This document shows, one piece after another, positions 7,707 through 16,770 of a stretch of 26,069 bases of DNA. Below the pieces are notes generated by a model, which was not told the DNA's origin, made no database searches, and saw nothing but the letters and a program-made list of their open reading frames with translations. Within the stretch, counting starts at the first letter, position 1; the number at the start of each line of letters is the position of its first letter. The position numbers and the translations under genes were made by a program. Source of the stretch: Lachnospiraceae bacterium UBA7026 (GTDB lineage Bacteria; Bacillota; Clostridia; Lachnospirales; Lachnospiraceae); contig DLBH01000034.1 of assembly GCA_002494165.1 (NCBI GenBank), forward strand, positions 1 to 26,069. Reading direction: 5' to 3'.

Positions 7707-8786
7707 ATGGCAAAAAGGGCATTAATAGCGATGAGTGGAGGAGTCGACTCCTCGGTGGCAGCCTATCTGATGAAGGAGGCAGGCTATGACTGTATTGGCG
7801 TGACCATGAAGCTTTATGACAATGAGGATGTGGGGCTCTGCCGTGACAAAACCTGTTGTTCCCTGGACGATATTGAGGATGCCAGGAGTGTGGCCTTCAA
7901 GCTGGGGATTCCCTACTATGTCTTTAATTTTAAAGAGAATTTCCAGGATAAGGTGATAAATCCCTTTATCGACAGCTATCTGCAAGGCGCCACTCCCAAT
8001 CCCTGTATAGAATGTAACCGTCATCTGAAGTTTGAACAACTCTACAAGAGGGCGCAGACTTTAAAATGTGATGTGATTGTTACCGGCCACTATGCCCGGA
8101 TTCTGGAAAGGGATGGGAGGTATGAGCTCCACAAGGGACTGGACGCCAGGAAGGACCAGAGCTATGTCCTCTACTCCATGACCCAGGACCAGCTGGCCCA
8201 CACCTGCTTTCCACTGGGTTTTTACCGCAAGGATCAGATCAGGGCCATAGCGGAGGATCAGGGTTTTTTCAACGCGGACAAGCATGAGAGCCAGGATATC
8301 TGCTTTATACCTGACGGAGATTATAAAAGCTTTATAGAAAAGACCAGAGGCTGCCAGGCAGGACCCGGTGATTTTGTGGACCGGCAGGGAAAGCTGGTAG
8401 GCAGGCACAAGGGCTACTACGGCTATACCATCGGCCAGCGGCGGGGACTGGGCATTTCAGCGGCCAGCCCTTATTATGTGACGGATATCATTCCCGGTGA
8501 GAATAAGGTGGTTGTGGGCAGTAATGAGGATCTCTTCTGCCGGGACCTGCTGGCGGAGGACTTTAACTGGATCATGGAACCGGTGGAGGGAGAAATCGTA
8601 AAGGGCAGGATCCGTTACCATCAGGAGGAGAAAGAGGCCATTTACCGGCTTCTGGATGACGGCCGGGTAGAGATTCATTTTACAGAAGCCCAGAGAGCCA
8701 TCACACCAGGTCAGGCTGTGGTTTTGTACCAGGGTGATTCGGTGGTGGGCGGAGGACGGATTGTGACCGCTGTCCGACCTGATTAG
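7707..8786 (+). CDS. mnmA: tRNA-specific 2-thiouridylase MnmA
   Basis: This cytoplasmic enzyme of 359 residues adds sulfur to C2 of the wobble uridine (U34) in tRNAs for Lys, Glu and Gln, using ATP and a sulfur relay from a cysteine desulfurase. The PP-loop SGGVDSS (10-16) activates the uridine by adenylation. The active-site cysteines are in NPCIECNRHLKF (Cys100/Cys103) and SQDICFIPDGDY (Cys199). GHYARI and the GQRRGLGI segment are further family hallmarks. The CRDKTCC segment (45-51) is an extra Cys cluster seen in clostridial-type MnmA. CGGAGG precedes the ATG. The next gene has its own promoter. Confidence 0.97.
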   Translation: MAKRALIAMSGGVDSSVAAYLMKEAGYDCIGVTMKLYDNEDVGLCRDKTCCSLDDIEDARSVAFKLGIPYYVFNFKENFQDKVINPFIDSYLQGATPNPCIECNRHLKFEQLYKRAQTLKCDVIVTGHYARILERDGRYELHKGLDARKDQSYVLYSMTQDQLAHTCFPLGFYRKDQIRAIAEDQGFFNADKHESQDICFIPDGDYKSFIEKTRGCQAGPGDFVDRQGKLVGRHKGYYGYTIGQRRGLGISAASPYYVTDIIPGENKVVVGSNEDLFCRDLLAEDFNWIMEPVEGEIVKGRIRYHQEEKEAIYRLLDDGRVEIHFTEAQRAITPGQAVVLYQGDSVVGGGRIVTAVRPD

Positions 8787-8823
8787 AGTTTGCTTTGTTA
8801 CCAGTAAAGGTGTTGAGTCTTAT

Positions 8824-8852
8824 TTGTAATAATAGCTGTTCAGTGTTACAAT
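8824..8852 (+). promoter_or_regulatory. Promoter of the 1437-residue DnaB-like gene
   Basis: TTGTAA (8824-8829), a 17 bp spacer and TACAAT (8847-8852) match a housekeeping promoter at 4/6 and 5/6 positions. The ribosome site CGGAGGTGGGG follows shortly before the ATG at 8941. Confidence 0.6.
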
Positions 8853-8940
8853 AATAGGAATGGATATTTAAATGGATGTGGCCCTGGCGGACCTGCCGGG
8901 GATGCTACAATGATGATATATTTTCGGAGGTGGGGTCTAT

Positions 8941-11900
8941 ATGGAAGACATGATAAATGCATTGCTCGATGTGGTGAGGGCTCAGCACACAGCAGCTGAG
9001 GGGACTGATACAGCACCCTTTGATATGGATGATATCGTTGATATGGCCTTAAATATCCTGGGCAGACCTGACGAAGAAGAGGAGCGCAGGGAAGTAGTGG
9101 GTAATATTGAAGATATGGTCCGGAATCTGGCCCCGGATATATTCCCTCCTAAGACCTTTGAAGAGCTGGATGACCAGGAGAAGATCCAGTCCGCCGCCAG
9201 CATGATTGAGCAGAGTCTCAGAAGCGGCACAGTCGGCAGGGCTGGAAAGGTGTCCATTCCCCGGGGAACAGATATTAAGGCCGGCATAGAGCCGGCTGGC
9301 GGGACCGGGGACAATAGTCAGGATTCATCGCCCTATTTTGATGCCGGCCAGGTGGCTGCCTACATGCAGGATGAAGAGGCGGACAGCCAGGAGGAGGACT
9401 TCGACCCCCATCAGACAGCGGATCTCAATGATCTGATCTACAATAATTTCATGCAGATGATGGGTATGAAGGAGCCCCAGGTGGAATATCCCTTTGACCG
9501 GTCCCAGGTTCGTTATGGCAGGGAGAAGACTATGACTGAGATGCTGGCCGAGGAAGAGGAGGCCAGAGAGAGGGCGGACAGAGAGGAGAAGGAGACCAGA
9601 CGGAAGCTGTCAGCCTGGGAGCTGGCCCAGAATGCCGTGGACAAGGATGAGGCGGCCCATCAAAAGGAAGAATACATTCCAAAGCCCATGGAGATGCCCT
9701 CCACCAAATCTGCTTCCCAGATGGCTGCGGAAGCGATCGCCCGGTCCAGAGAGGAAGATAATATGAAGACAGAGGTTGAGAGAAGAGCGGAGCAGATGAT
9801 GGAGGAGGCCCGGAAAAGGGGCATGGATCCCATGGCTTTTGCTCTCCATCAGCAGGAGATTCTCCGCTATATGGAAAAGAACAGCGATGAATTGGTTTCC
9901 TTTGAGGATTTCGAGGATCTCTCTCCCGAAGAGAAGTATGAGATTGAACAGAAGATGGAAGAGGAGAAGCGCCGGGAGGCTGAGGCAAGCATGGCCCGGG
10001 ACCAGGAGGCAGCTGTAGATACAGCCGGGCCGGAGACTAGAACAGAGCAGAATGTTTCCCCGGCTCCAGCCCCGGCAGCCCAGGTCCAGGATTCTGAGGC
10101 TGGCCAGGAACCGGCCCCTGCTGACCAGGAGCCGCCGGCCCTGACAGAAGAGATGCTGATCGCTCTCAGCCAGGAGGTTCTCCGGGAAAATGCTGATATG
10201 ATCCTGGCGGATAATGCGGACGAGGATATGGAGAGCCTGAATCAGATACTCATGGAAAATATACGGAAGATGATGGCAGGAAGTGGCGTGCCTGTCAGCC
10301 AGGATTCAGTGGAAGAACTGCTGGACCAGGTGGATAAGAGATATGCACAGGCAGCGGCTGCGCCGGCCGCTATGGAAGCTGGCCCGGAAGCAGGGAACAG
10401 TGGACAGGCTGAGACAAGTCCGGCTGCCCCAGCTTCGCCGGAGTCCGCTCCGACAGGAAGCGAGTCTAATCTGCAGGCGGCATTGGCTTCTGCCCTGAAT
10501 CCGGCAGGAATAAATGCCGGCCAGGTGACAACAGGTGTCGGCGGCGGACAGGGTCCGTCCCAAGCCGGCCGGGATGGAGGCCCCATGTCGGCGGCAGACC
10601 TGGCCAAGGCTGCCCAGAGGGCGGCTGGAATCAAACAGCCGGAAGACCCTGTGACTACTAAGTCAGCGGCTGAGATTGCCAGGGAAGCCCAGGAGCGCAG
10701 CAGACAAGACCAGGCCGCAAGCCAGGCCGGGGAGGAAGGAAGCGGGGAAGCATCTGCCAGTCTTACGGATATGGATGCCCTCACTACAGAACTGGCCAGG
10801 GCCATGGAAGAGATGGGCGGTGAGCTTAATGAAGAGCAGGCCATAGCCCTCCTCAAGCAGAGACTGGAGGCCATGGATATGGATGAGAACTCCCTGAACC
10901 TGTCTGAGGACGACCTGGATATGCCGGATATGGAGATCGCTGAGACTGACAAAGTAGACCAGGCCGGGACGATGGCTGGAGGAAAAACCGAAGAAGCGAA
11001 ACCGGAAGGCGGGGAGACAGGCCAGGTCCAGTCTGAAAAGAAGAAGACTGAAGACCAGACTCCGGCCCAGGAAGCCGGTTCTCCTGGGAATACAAGTGCC
11101 AAAGACCCGGGTATGGAAGGGGCCAGGGATGACCTTGGCCTGACAGATTTAGACGAATCCGATCTCGATCTGGCAGACCTGGATGAGGATGATCTGTTCT
11201 CGGAAATGGATGATATGATAGAAGACAAGACCGATCCCAGGGCAAAGACAGAAAAGAGTCTGTCCGGAGAGGCTGAGTCTGATGAAGATAAGACCGGGGA
11301 GGAGATTCAGGGAGGAAATGAGGACAAGCTTGTCATGGATCCTCCTGTTGAAGAGGCAGGTCCTTCCCAGGTGGAAGGCCTTAGGATTCAGTCTGGAGAG
11401 ACTGCATCTGAAGCTGCCGGCAATGGAGAAGACCCTGCTGATGGCGGCCCGGAAGAAGGATCGGGCGGAAGCGGAGATGAGCCGGCTGACCAGTCTATGA
11501 CTGTTTCTGGGGAGACTGGGACTTCCGGGCAGGATCGTGACAGTGCCATGGACAGCCAGGAGGAAGAAAGCTTAAGCTGGGCAGTGGAAGACCAGGAAGA
11601 ACCTGTTAACAGTGACCAGTTTGTCCTGGGAGAGCATACCCAGGCTGAGATTGATGAAGCCATCGAGAATCTGGATACCCTGGGTCTGGAAGGGGAGGTC
11701 TATGAGAGGGCCAAGCGCCTGCTGCTTGTGGAGATGGCAGGATCTGAGGAAGCTTTGGATCTCTGGCTTAAGGAACAGGAGGAGGCCACAAGAGAACCGG
11801 CTCCAAGACTTGAGGACGACCAGCTCGATGATATTGAGGTCCTGGATGAAGCCCAGCTGGAGGAAGAATTGAAAGAAGCCCTGGATGATGATTTCGGGGA

Positions 11901-13254
11901 AACAGCAGAGGAGGAGAGCGAGAAGGATTCCGGCCAGGAAGAGTCAGCTTCCGGAGAGACATCAGAGCCTGTATCCGATGCTGGATCTGAAGAGGAACAA
12001 AAGGATTTTGGCCAGGAAGATAGTCCGGCAGTCCAAGCTGTGCACATAGAAGAGGTTATTGTGGAAGACGACGAGCCGCAGACTAGGGACAGCCGGGAGG
12101 AGACCGGGCCGGAAGAGCCCGGCCAGGAGCCAGGGCAGCAGAAAGCGCAGGCCGGCGGACCAGGCTCCAGAGGCCGAGGCAGGAAGGACAGGCATGTTGT
12201 CCGCAAGAGAGACAGAAAGGCTTCGGAAAAGACAGAACAGGGAAGCCGGGAAGAAGGTCCGGCCGGCAAAGAGCAGGCAGGGTCTCCGGATTCCAAGGAA
12301 TACCAGGTCAGTGTGAGAAGTCCCTTTGTCCTGAAGAATTCCGCCAGCTTCCTGGATAAATTTGAAGAGTATATTGTGGATACCCAGGAGAACCGGAAGC
12401 TGAGTACCGGCTTTAAGAAGCTGGACAGCATGCTTCGCTACGGACTCCATAAGGGAAGCTATTTTATCGATGCGGAACCCCAGTATCTGAAGAATGGCTT
12501 CATGCAGCAGATCGCTGACCATTCGGCAGAGAGCGGTGTGGATGTGTTATACATTTCCACAGAACTGTCCAGGTATGATCTGATGGTGGAGACGATTTCC
12601 CGTCTGAGCTATGAGATCCATGGCAGGGACGTAAATAAGGCTGTCTCCCCCATGGATATTATGACCGGCCAGGACGGTGCAGATCTTGCTTCCCTGAAGG
12701 ATGAGCTTAACTGGTACCGGGGCAGGATCAGTGAGCATCTGTTTATTCTGGACCAGGAGGCCGTGGAGGAATTCACCATGGATATGGAGGACGTATCCGC
12801 CGGTGTTATCCTGGAGGAACTGATCAGGTCCATAGTGAGGGAGGGTGCCCACAAGCCGGTAGTCTTTATCGACAACATTGAGAACATCCTTTCCGCCGAG
12901 GATTCCGAGGCCATGAAGCCCCTCATGGAGGGCATCCGTATGCTGGCCAGGGAGCTTGGAATCCCCATTATTATGTCCTATGGCTATGCCCAGGCAGAGA
13001 GTGAGGAGACCCTCTATCCTTCCGAGAAAGAATTCCATGAATCTCTGGGAAATATGTGTGATGTCTACATGGAGCTCCAATATGCCGACATGGTAACGGA
13101 AGACTTTGAGGAGCTGTCCGAGGATGACATTCTGGAGATGATGGAGGCGGGAGACACCCTTCTGATCGATATCTATCTGAAGAAGAACCGCCGGACTATG
13201 AAGGCCTCCTGCCAGATCCAGGCAGCCCCCAAATTCAATTTCTTTGAAGAATAG
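8941..13254 (+). CDS. Giant acidic protein with C-terminal DnaB-like RecA-fold domain and degenerate P-loop
   Basis: The protein has 1437 residues. Roughly residues 1-1110 are low-complexity and acidic (Glu, Asp, Ala, Gln, Gly, Pro), with helical or coiled-coil stretches near 195-345, two copies of a TKSAxx(M/I)AxEAxxRSR motif (255-270 and 573-588), an Asp/Leu-rich block (731-760) and a compact helical segment (901-946). A basic patch (about 1077-1100) precedes a domain resembling the DnaB helicase C-terminal domain: STGFKKLD (1155-1162), IDAEPQYLKNGF at the Walker A position, YISTELS with Glu1208, VVFIDNIENI with Asp1311, FHESLGNMCDVYMEL and KKNRRT near the end. Against AARPSxGKTAF of DnaB only the Lys (Lys1184) of GKT remains, so ATP hydrolysis is doubtful. 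The DnaB N-terminal domain is absent, so this is not the replicative helicase. It is cytoplasmic by appearance; the function is unknown. It is monocistronic and follows mnmA. Confidence 0.85.
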   Translation: MEDMINALLDVVRAQHTAAEGTDTAPFDMDDIVDMALNILGRPDEEEERREVVGNIEDMVRNLAPDIFPPKTFEELDDQEKIQSAASMIEQSLRSGTVGRAGKVSIPRGTDIKAGIEPAGGTGDNSQDSSPYFDAGQVAAYMQDEEADSQEEDFDPHQTADLNDLIYNNFMQMMGMKEPQVEYPFDRSQVRYGREKTMTEMLAEEEEARERADREEKETRRKLSAWELAQNAVDKDEAAHQKEEYIPKPMEMPSTKSASQMAAEAIARSREEDNMKTEVERRAEQMMEEARKRGMDPMAFALHQQEILRYMEKNSDELVSFEDFEDLSPEEKYEIEQKMEEEKRREAEASMARDQEAAVDTAGPETRTEQNVSPAPAPAAQVQDSEAGQEPAPADQEPPALTEEMLIALSQEVLRENADMILADNADEDMESLNQILMENIRKMMAGSGVPVSQDSVEELLDQVDKRYAQAAAAPAAMEAGPEAGNSGQAETSPAAPASPESAPTGSESNLQAALASALNPAGINAGQVTTGVGGGQGPSQAGRDGGPMSAADLAKAAQRAAGIKQPEDPVTTKSAAEIAREAQERSRQDQAASQAGEEGSGEASASLTDMDALTTELARAMEEMGGELNEEQAIALLKQRLEAMDMDENSLNLSEDDLDMPDMEIAETDKVDQAGTMAGGKTEEAKPEGGETGQVQSEKKKTEDQTPAQEAGSPGNTSAKDPGMEGARDDLGLTDLDESDLDLADLDEDDLFSEMDDMIEDKTDPRAKTEKSLSGEAESDEDKTGEEIQGGNEDKLVMDPPVEEAGPSQVEGLRIQSGETASEAAGNGEDPADGGPEEGSGGSGDEPADQSMTVSGETGTSGQDRDSAMDSQEEESLSWAVEDQEEPVNSDQFVLGEHTQAEIDEAIENLDTLGLEGEVYERAKRLLLVEMAGSEEALDLWLKEQEEATREPAPRLEDDQLDDIEVLDEAQLEEELKEALDDDFGETAEEESEKDSGQEESASGETSEPVSDAGSEEEQKDFGQEDSPAVQAVHIEEVIVEDDEPQTRDSREETGPEEPGQEPGQQKAQAGGPGSRGRGRKDRHVVRKRDRKASEKTEQGSREEGPAGKEQAGSPDSKEYQVSVRSPFVLKNSASFLDKFEEYIVDTQENRKLSTGFKKLDSMLRYGLHKGSYFIDAEPQYLKNGFMQQIADHSAESGVDVLYISTELSRYDLMVETISRLSYEIHGRDVNKAVSPMDIMTGQDGADLASLKDELNWYRGRISEHLFILDQEAVEEFTMDMEDVSAGVILEELIRSIVREGAHKPVVFIDNIENILSAEDSEAMKPLMEGIRMLARELGIPIIMSYGYAQAESEETLYPSEKEFHESLGNMCDVYMELQYADMVTEDFEELSEDDILEMMEAGDTLLIDIYLKKNRRTMKASCQIQAAPKFNFFEE

Positions 13255-13342
13255 GACCAGGGGCCAGTCCGGCCGGGACCGAAGACCTTTTCACAACTGG
13301 TATTGTAAAAAAGATTAGTTAGAAAATATGTAATAAAAGAAA

Positions 13343-13409
13343 GGCGTCGCAGTAACGTTCCCGCCAATTCATAAAAGAATGGGCGGATCGTAACTGCGAC
13401 GCATTTTTG
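13343..13409. terminator. Long hairpin terminator with asymmetric internal loops (copy A of a repeated element)
   Basis: GCGTCGCAGT (13344-13353) pairs perfectly with ACTGCGACGC (13393-13402). Internal mismatches follow, then CGCC/GGCG-type pairing and an apical ATTC/GAAT stem with an ATAAAA loop. ATTTTTG follows on the plus strand and CTTTCTTTTATT on the minus strand, so it can terminate both convergent genes. It is related to the hairpin at 18812-18873 read on the minus strand: both have GTTCCC on one side and GATCGTAAC on the other. Confidence 0.8.
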
Positions 13410-13482
13410 TACGCATTTTCAGCTTATTTCTGTCGGACACGATATCAATCCTGGCAGGTCCGCGCTATCCGGAAGGCTGGTG

Positions 13483-14745
13483 TCAGTAACCCAGCTCGTC
13501 GGTGACCCGTTTTACCTTCTGGCCGATCTTTTCCAGTTCTTCAGAGGCCTGGTAGTTCTCCGTGCCAAAGAGATACTGGTGGGCCAGGGCAGCGTTATAG
13601 ACCACCCCGGAGGAATAGTCTTCCAGACTGTCTGAGGTCCGCAGGGGGAAGCCATAATAGATTCCGTTGTAGCGGGCGTCCACCGAGTGGAAGGGGTAGC
13701 CCTGGGAATCACTCAGGTCCATGCGGATGGCTGACATGGTCAGCATGGCCAGGTCTCCGTTGGACAGGGAGGTTTTGATCTGGGGCAGGACCTCTTTCAT
13801 CAGGGCAGGCATCTTCCAGGGTTGCTGCTTGAGCTTGTTAGCCAGGCCCTGGAGTACCAGACGCTGGTGGTTGGCCCGCTCATGGTCTCCACCTTCCATG
13901 TAGCGGATCCGGGAGTAGGCCACCGCCTGGTTGCCGTCGAAGGTATAGGTTCCCAGGTCGTCAAATTTGGGAGAGTCACCCCCGTTAATCTTATTCATGT
14001 TGCCGATGTAATCATTAAGATTATCCAGTTCCTTCTCTGTCTTGATCTCCAGCTCGATACCTCCGACAACATCTACAGCGTCAGCCAAAGCCTTGAAATT
14101 AATGGTGGCGTAATCCTTGATATTCAGATCCAGGTTCCGGTTGATGGTCTGGATGGCCATCTCCGGTCCCCCGTAGGAATAGGCAGCGTTAATCTTGTCA
14201 TATTCACCATTGATGCTGACATAGGTGTCGCGGTAGATGGACATGAGCTTGACATCCTTAGTGGACTTGTTGATACTGGCCACAATGATGCTGTCAGTCC
14301 GGGACCCTGTGTCGGAGATGGAGTTATCCTGGTTATCGACACCAAAGAGGGCGATATTCTGATAGTGTCCCATATTCTCATCCAGGCCGGAAACAGCGAG
14401 CTGGTCCTGGTCCAGGTCAGATTTCTCCACGTTGCCGTACAAGAGACGCAGCCCCCCAAAGACCAGGGCAAAAAGGATCAGACAGAGGCAAAGGATAGAC
14501 AGCAGGGGTTTCAGACAGCCGCCCCGCTTCTTTTTAGATGGCCGGGTCCGGCCGGACCCTGACCAGTCCCTGTCATCGATCTGCCGGTAACCGGGATCCC
14601 TGACCGGATCCTGATAACCGGAGCCGGCTCTTCTCTTCTTGCGCTGGTGGGAGGATCCATCACCATAGCTTACACCCGCATGTTCGGCCCGCCTCCGGCG
14701 TGCCTGTGTTTCTTCATCTGAGTCAAATCTAAGGTTATTGTTCAT
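13483..14745 (-). CDS. LytR-CpsA-Psr (LCP) family glycopolymer ligase
   Basis: This 420-residue type II membrane protein has a basic cytoplasmic N-terminus rich in Arg/Lys (1-77), one membrane helix (about 78-103) and an extracytoplasmic LCP domain. LCP enzymes transfer polyprenyl-linked wall teichoic acid or capsule polymers to peptidoglycan. Conserved patches are IALFGVD, GSRTDSIIVASIN (Arg149, Asp151), LMSIYRDTYVSI (Arg172, Asp173; Tyr where Pro is usual), YDKINAAYSYGG, VDVVGGIELEI and YSRIRYMEGGDHERANHQRLVL. These are the residues that hold the pyrophosphate lipid and Mg. TGGAGG precedes the ATG. It lies downstream of the sugar-phosphate transferase gene on the same strand but is separated by a terminator. 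The context suits surface polysaccharide attachment; the acceptor polymer is unknown. Confidence 0.93.
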   Translation of the reverse strand: MNNNLRFDSDEETQARRRRAEHAGVSYGDGSSHQRKKRRAGSGYQDPVRDPGYRQIDDRDWSGSGRTRPSKKKRGGCLKPLLSILCLCLILFALVFGGLRLLYGNVEKSDLDQDQLAVSGLDENMGHYQNIALFGVDNQDNSISDTGSRTDSIIVASINKSTKDVKLMSIYRDTYVSINGEYDKINAAYSYGGPEMAIQTINRNLDLNIKDYATINFKALADAVDVVGGIELEIKTEKELDNLNDYIGNMNKINGGDSPKFDDLGTYTFDGNQAVAYSRIRYMEGGDHERANHQRLVLQGLANKLKQQPWKMPALMKEVLPQIKTSLSNGDLAMLTMSAIRMDLSDSQGYPFHSVDARYNGIYYGFPLRTSDSLEDYSSGVVYNAALAHQYLFGTENYQASEELEKIGQKVKRVTDELGY

Positions 14746-14824
14746 AAAAGAACCTCCAGAAAATCATAAGCTTCTATTAGTAACTAGTAAGATCTTAGGA
14801 ATTAGCTTGCTATTAATAAATAAA

Positions 14825-14856
14825 GCATCTGCAAAGCGGAATGCTTTTGCAGATGC
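14825..14856 (-). terminator. Terminator behind the sugar-phosphate transferase gene
   Basis: GCATCTGCAAAGC (14825-14837) pairs with GCTTTTGCAGATGC (14843-14856), with one bulge and a GGAAT loop. Read on the minus strand the stem is followed by TTTATTTATTAAT, a moderately T-rich tail. It separates the transferase from the LCP gene. Confidence 0.65.
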
Positions 14857-14963
14857 AATCATAACTTGTTATAACTTTTCTGTCAAGGGACAGGGACCGT
14901 CTGTCTTTACGGATTCTTTCACAATGGGATATTCCGGAAGTCCTGTGGGGACTTACTGGATTG

Positions 14964-16379
14964 TCAGTAGGCATTTTTGTTGACAAAGCCTTTGAAGACG
15001 GTCAGGAAAAGAATCTTGATGTCGAAGCCCAGGGTCCAGTTTTCAATATAGAAGAGGTCGTGCTCGATCCGGCCTTCGATGGAGGTATCGCCGCGGAAGC
15101 CGCAGACCTGGGCCCAGCCGGTCATGCCTGGCCGGACCTGGTGCTTGATCATATATCTGGGAATCTCTTCCTTGAACTTTTCGACAAACTGGGGCCGTTC
15201 CGGCCGGGGGCCGATCAGGCTCATGTCTCCTTTGAGAACATTAAAGAGCTGGGGCAGTTCGTCCAGACTGGTCTTGCGGATTACCCGGCCCACCGGGGTG
15301 ACCCGGGGATCATTGTGGGTGGTCCAGCCGGCAGCTTCTTTGGAGGCGGACTGAACACCCATGGACCGGAACTTATACATCTTAAAGGGTTTGTTGTGCA
15401 GGCCGATCCTGGTCTGGGTAAAGATGATGGGGCCCGGAGAACTCTGCTTGACGAGAACCGCAACCACAGCCATGATCGGGGAGAAAAGAATAATACAGAT
15501 AATAGATCCGACCAGATCCATGGTCCTTTTGACATAGCGGTTGACCGTGTTGGTCAGGGGAACATTTCTTATATTGACCACGGGCAGACCATCTAAGTCC
15601 TCTGTGACCGGGTTGGTAGAAATAAACTTATAGTAGTCCGGGATAAACTTGGTGTGGACACCGGATTTCTCACAGATGGCCACGATGTCCGCCAGCTTGA
15701 AATACTCCCGCAGACCCAGGGCTATGGCCACCTCGTCCATATTGGTGTGCTGGAGGAAATGTTCCACGTCACTGATCTTGCCGATGCAGTGAATATTCTT
15801 ATAATTTTGGTCCTCGGACATATTGTCATCGAAAATACCGTGGATCATATAACCCCACTGGGGATTGGCCCGGACCCTGTCTATGTAGGCCTCGGCTGCC
15901 GTGCTGAAACCGATGATGATAATATGCTTGAGGTTGTAACCTCCCCGCCGGCTCCTCTCCAGGATGGTCCTTATGAGGACCCGCTCCAGCATGCTCATGC
16001 CCATGGAGATAACGTAGAACATAAACAAAAGACTTCTGGGTACATGCTCGAATTTGAAGAAGACGATGCCCAGCAGCAGAACTACCATACCCAGGGTATG
16101 GGCCTGGATGATCTTCCGGTATTCCCAGAACTGGTTACGGTATCTCTTGGGTGTGTATAGATTCAGCTTTCCATAGATGATCAAAAATATGGGTACGATG
16201 ATCATCAGCATCCGCTGGTACTGCCACAGCTTCCTATAGTAACCTGTCGTGGGGAAAATGTCCCTGAAGAAGCTGCATTTGAATCTGAGATAATAACTCA
16301 GACAGAATGCGGCATAGATTACAAGACCGTCCAGTATGATATGAAGCCGGTTAAAGTATTTCTGGTTCTCTCTTATCAT
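14964..16379 (-). CDS. Polyprenyl-phosphate sugar-1-phosphate transferase (exopolysaccharide initiating transferase)
   Basis: This membrane protein of 471 residues belongs to the WbaP/EpsE-type polyisoprenyl-phosphate hexose-1-phosphate transferases. It transfers a sugar phosphate from a nucleotide sugar to undecaprenyl phosphate to start a surface polysaccharide. The N-terminal ~135 residues hold about four hydrophobic segments. A Rossmann-like cytoplasmic region follows ([14 protein letters not shown], 152-165). The catalytic domain (about 283-471) starts with [10 protein letters not shown] and a membrane helix, then [47 protein letters not shown] (split Asp373-Glu374) and [10 protein letters not shown]. 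All key motifs are present. AGGAGA precedes the ATG. The sugar cannot be told. No further glycan genes are next to it, so it stands apart from any large polysaccharide cluster. Confidence 0.93.
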   Translation of the reverse strand: MIRENQKYFNRLHIILDGLVIYAAFCLSYYLRFKCSFFRDIFPTTGYYRKLWQYQRMLMIIVPIFLIIYGKLNLYTPKRYRNQFWEYRKIIQAHTLGMVVLLLGIVFFKFEHVPRSLLFMFYVISMGMSMLERVLIRTILERSRRGGYNLKHIIIIGFSTAAEAYIDRVRANPQWGYMIHGIFDDNMSEDQNYKNIHCIGKISDVEHFLQHTNMDEVAIALGLREYFKLADIVAICEKSGVHTKFIPDYYKFISTNPVTEDLDGLPVVNIRNVPLTNTVNRYVKRTMDLVGSIICIILFSPIMAVVAVLVKQSSPGPIIFTQTRIGLHNKPFKMYKFRSMGVQSASKEAAGWTTHNDPRVTPVGRVIRKTSLDELPQLFNVLKGDMSLIGPRPERPQFVEKFKEEIPRYMIKHQVRPGMTGWAQVCGFRGDTSIEGRIEHDLFYIENWTLGFDIKILFLTVFKGFVNKNAY

Positions 16380-16770
16380 AATCTGTCTCCTGAAAAACGT
16401 ATGCCTGAATCCGGGAAACGGGCATAATAGTACAGATAATAATAACTGTATGTTTTGATGCTCATAAATTGTGTTGTCTTATTTTATCCTATTTACAAAG
16501 AAAATTAAAGTAAATTTTACAAAAAATATGTTCTTTTGTTAAATATCAAGAATTTTTTTGTGAATCTGTTATGTATTAAATGATATGAATATATTATGAT
16601 TGCAGAGGCCGGGCCATTTGCCAGGCTTATTCCTGATATAATATCAATCCTTTTATACATCTGAATGACTGTGGGAAAAAGGCATATTATTTCCATGGTT
16701 TTGACACATTTTCTTCACAGAACGTTGTTAAGATGAATTCCGAAAACAGGACAACAAGGAGGTCGAAAAT
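16380..16770. other. Divergent intergenic region with an interrupted palindrome
   Basis: This AT-rich 391 bp spacer lies between divergent genes. An imperfect 20 bp palindrome, TACAG-N10-CTGTA, occurs at 16431-16450 close to the transferase start and could be an operator. A perfect TTGACA at 16701-16706 has no convincing -10 at normal spacing. No open reading frame or RNA gene is seen. Confidence 0.35.
16634..16642 (+). promoter_or_regulatory. Extended -10 promoter for the htrA-type gene
   Basis: TGATATAAT is a perfect extended -10 sequence. TTGCCA lies only 13 bp upstream, which is too close to serve as a normal -35. The start codon is 128 bp downstream. Confidence 0.5.

Noticed and set aside
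10242..11228. 328-codon Ser-rich frame antisense to the large acidic protein
   Set aside because: Its Ser/Ala-rich composition is the mirror of GAG/GAC/GCC codons. No start signal was found, and the plus frame continues into a recognisable RecA-like domain.
8941..13254. Replicative DNA helicase DnaB
   Set aside because: The DnaB N-terminal domain is missing, the P-loop lacks the Gly and Thr of GKT, and ~1100 unrelated acidic residues precede the domain.
7654..13463. Shared 9-mer GCGGACCTG in three spacers (7654, 8887 and inverted at 13455)
   Set aside because: Short, GC-rich and also found in similar form inside genes; no common structure or position, so chance is likely.
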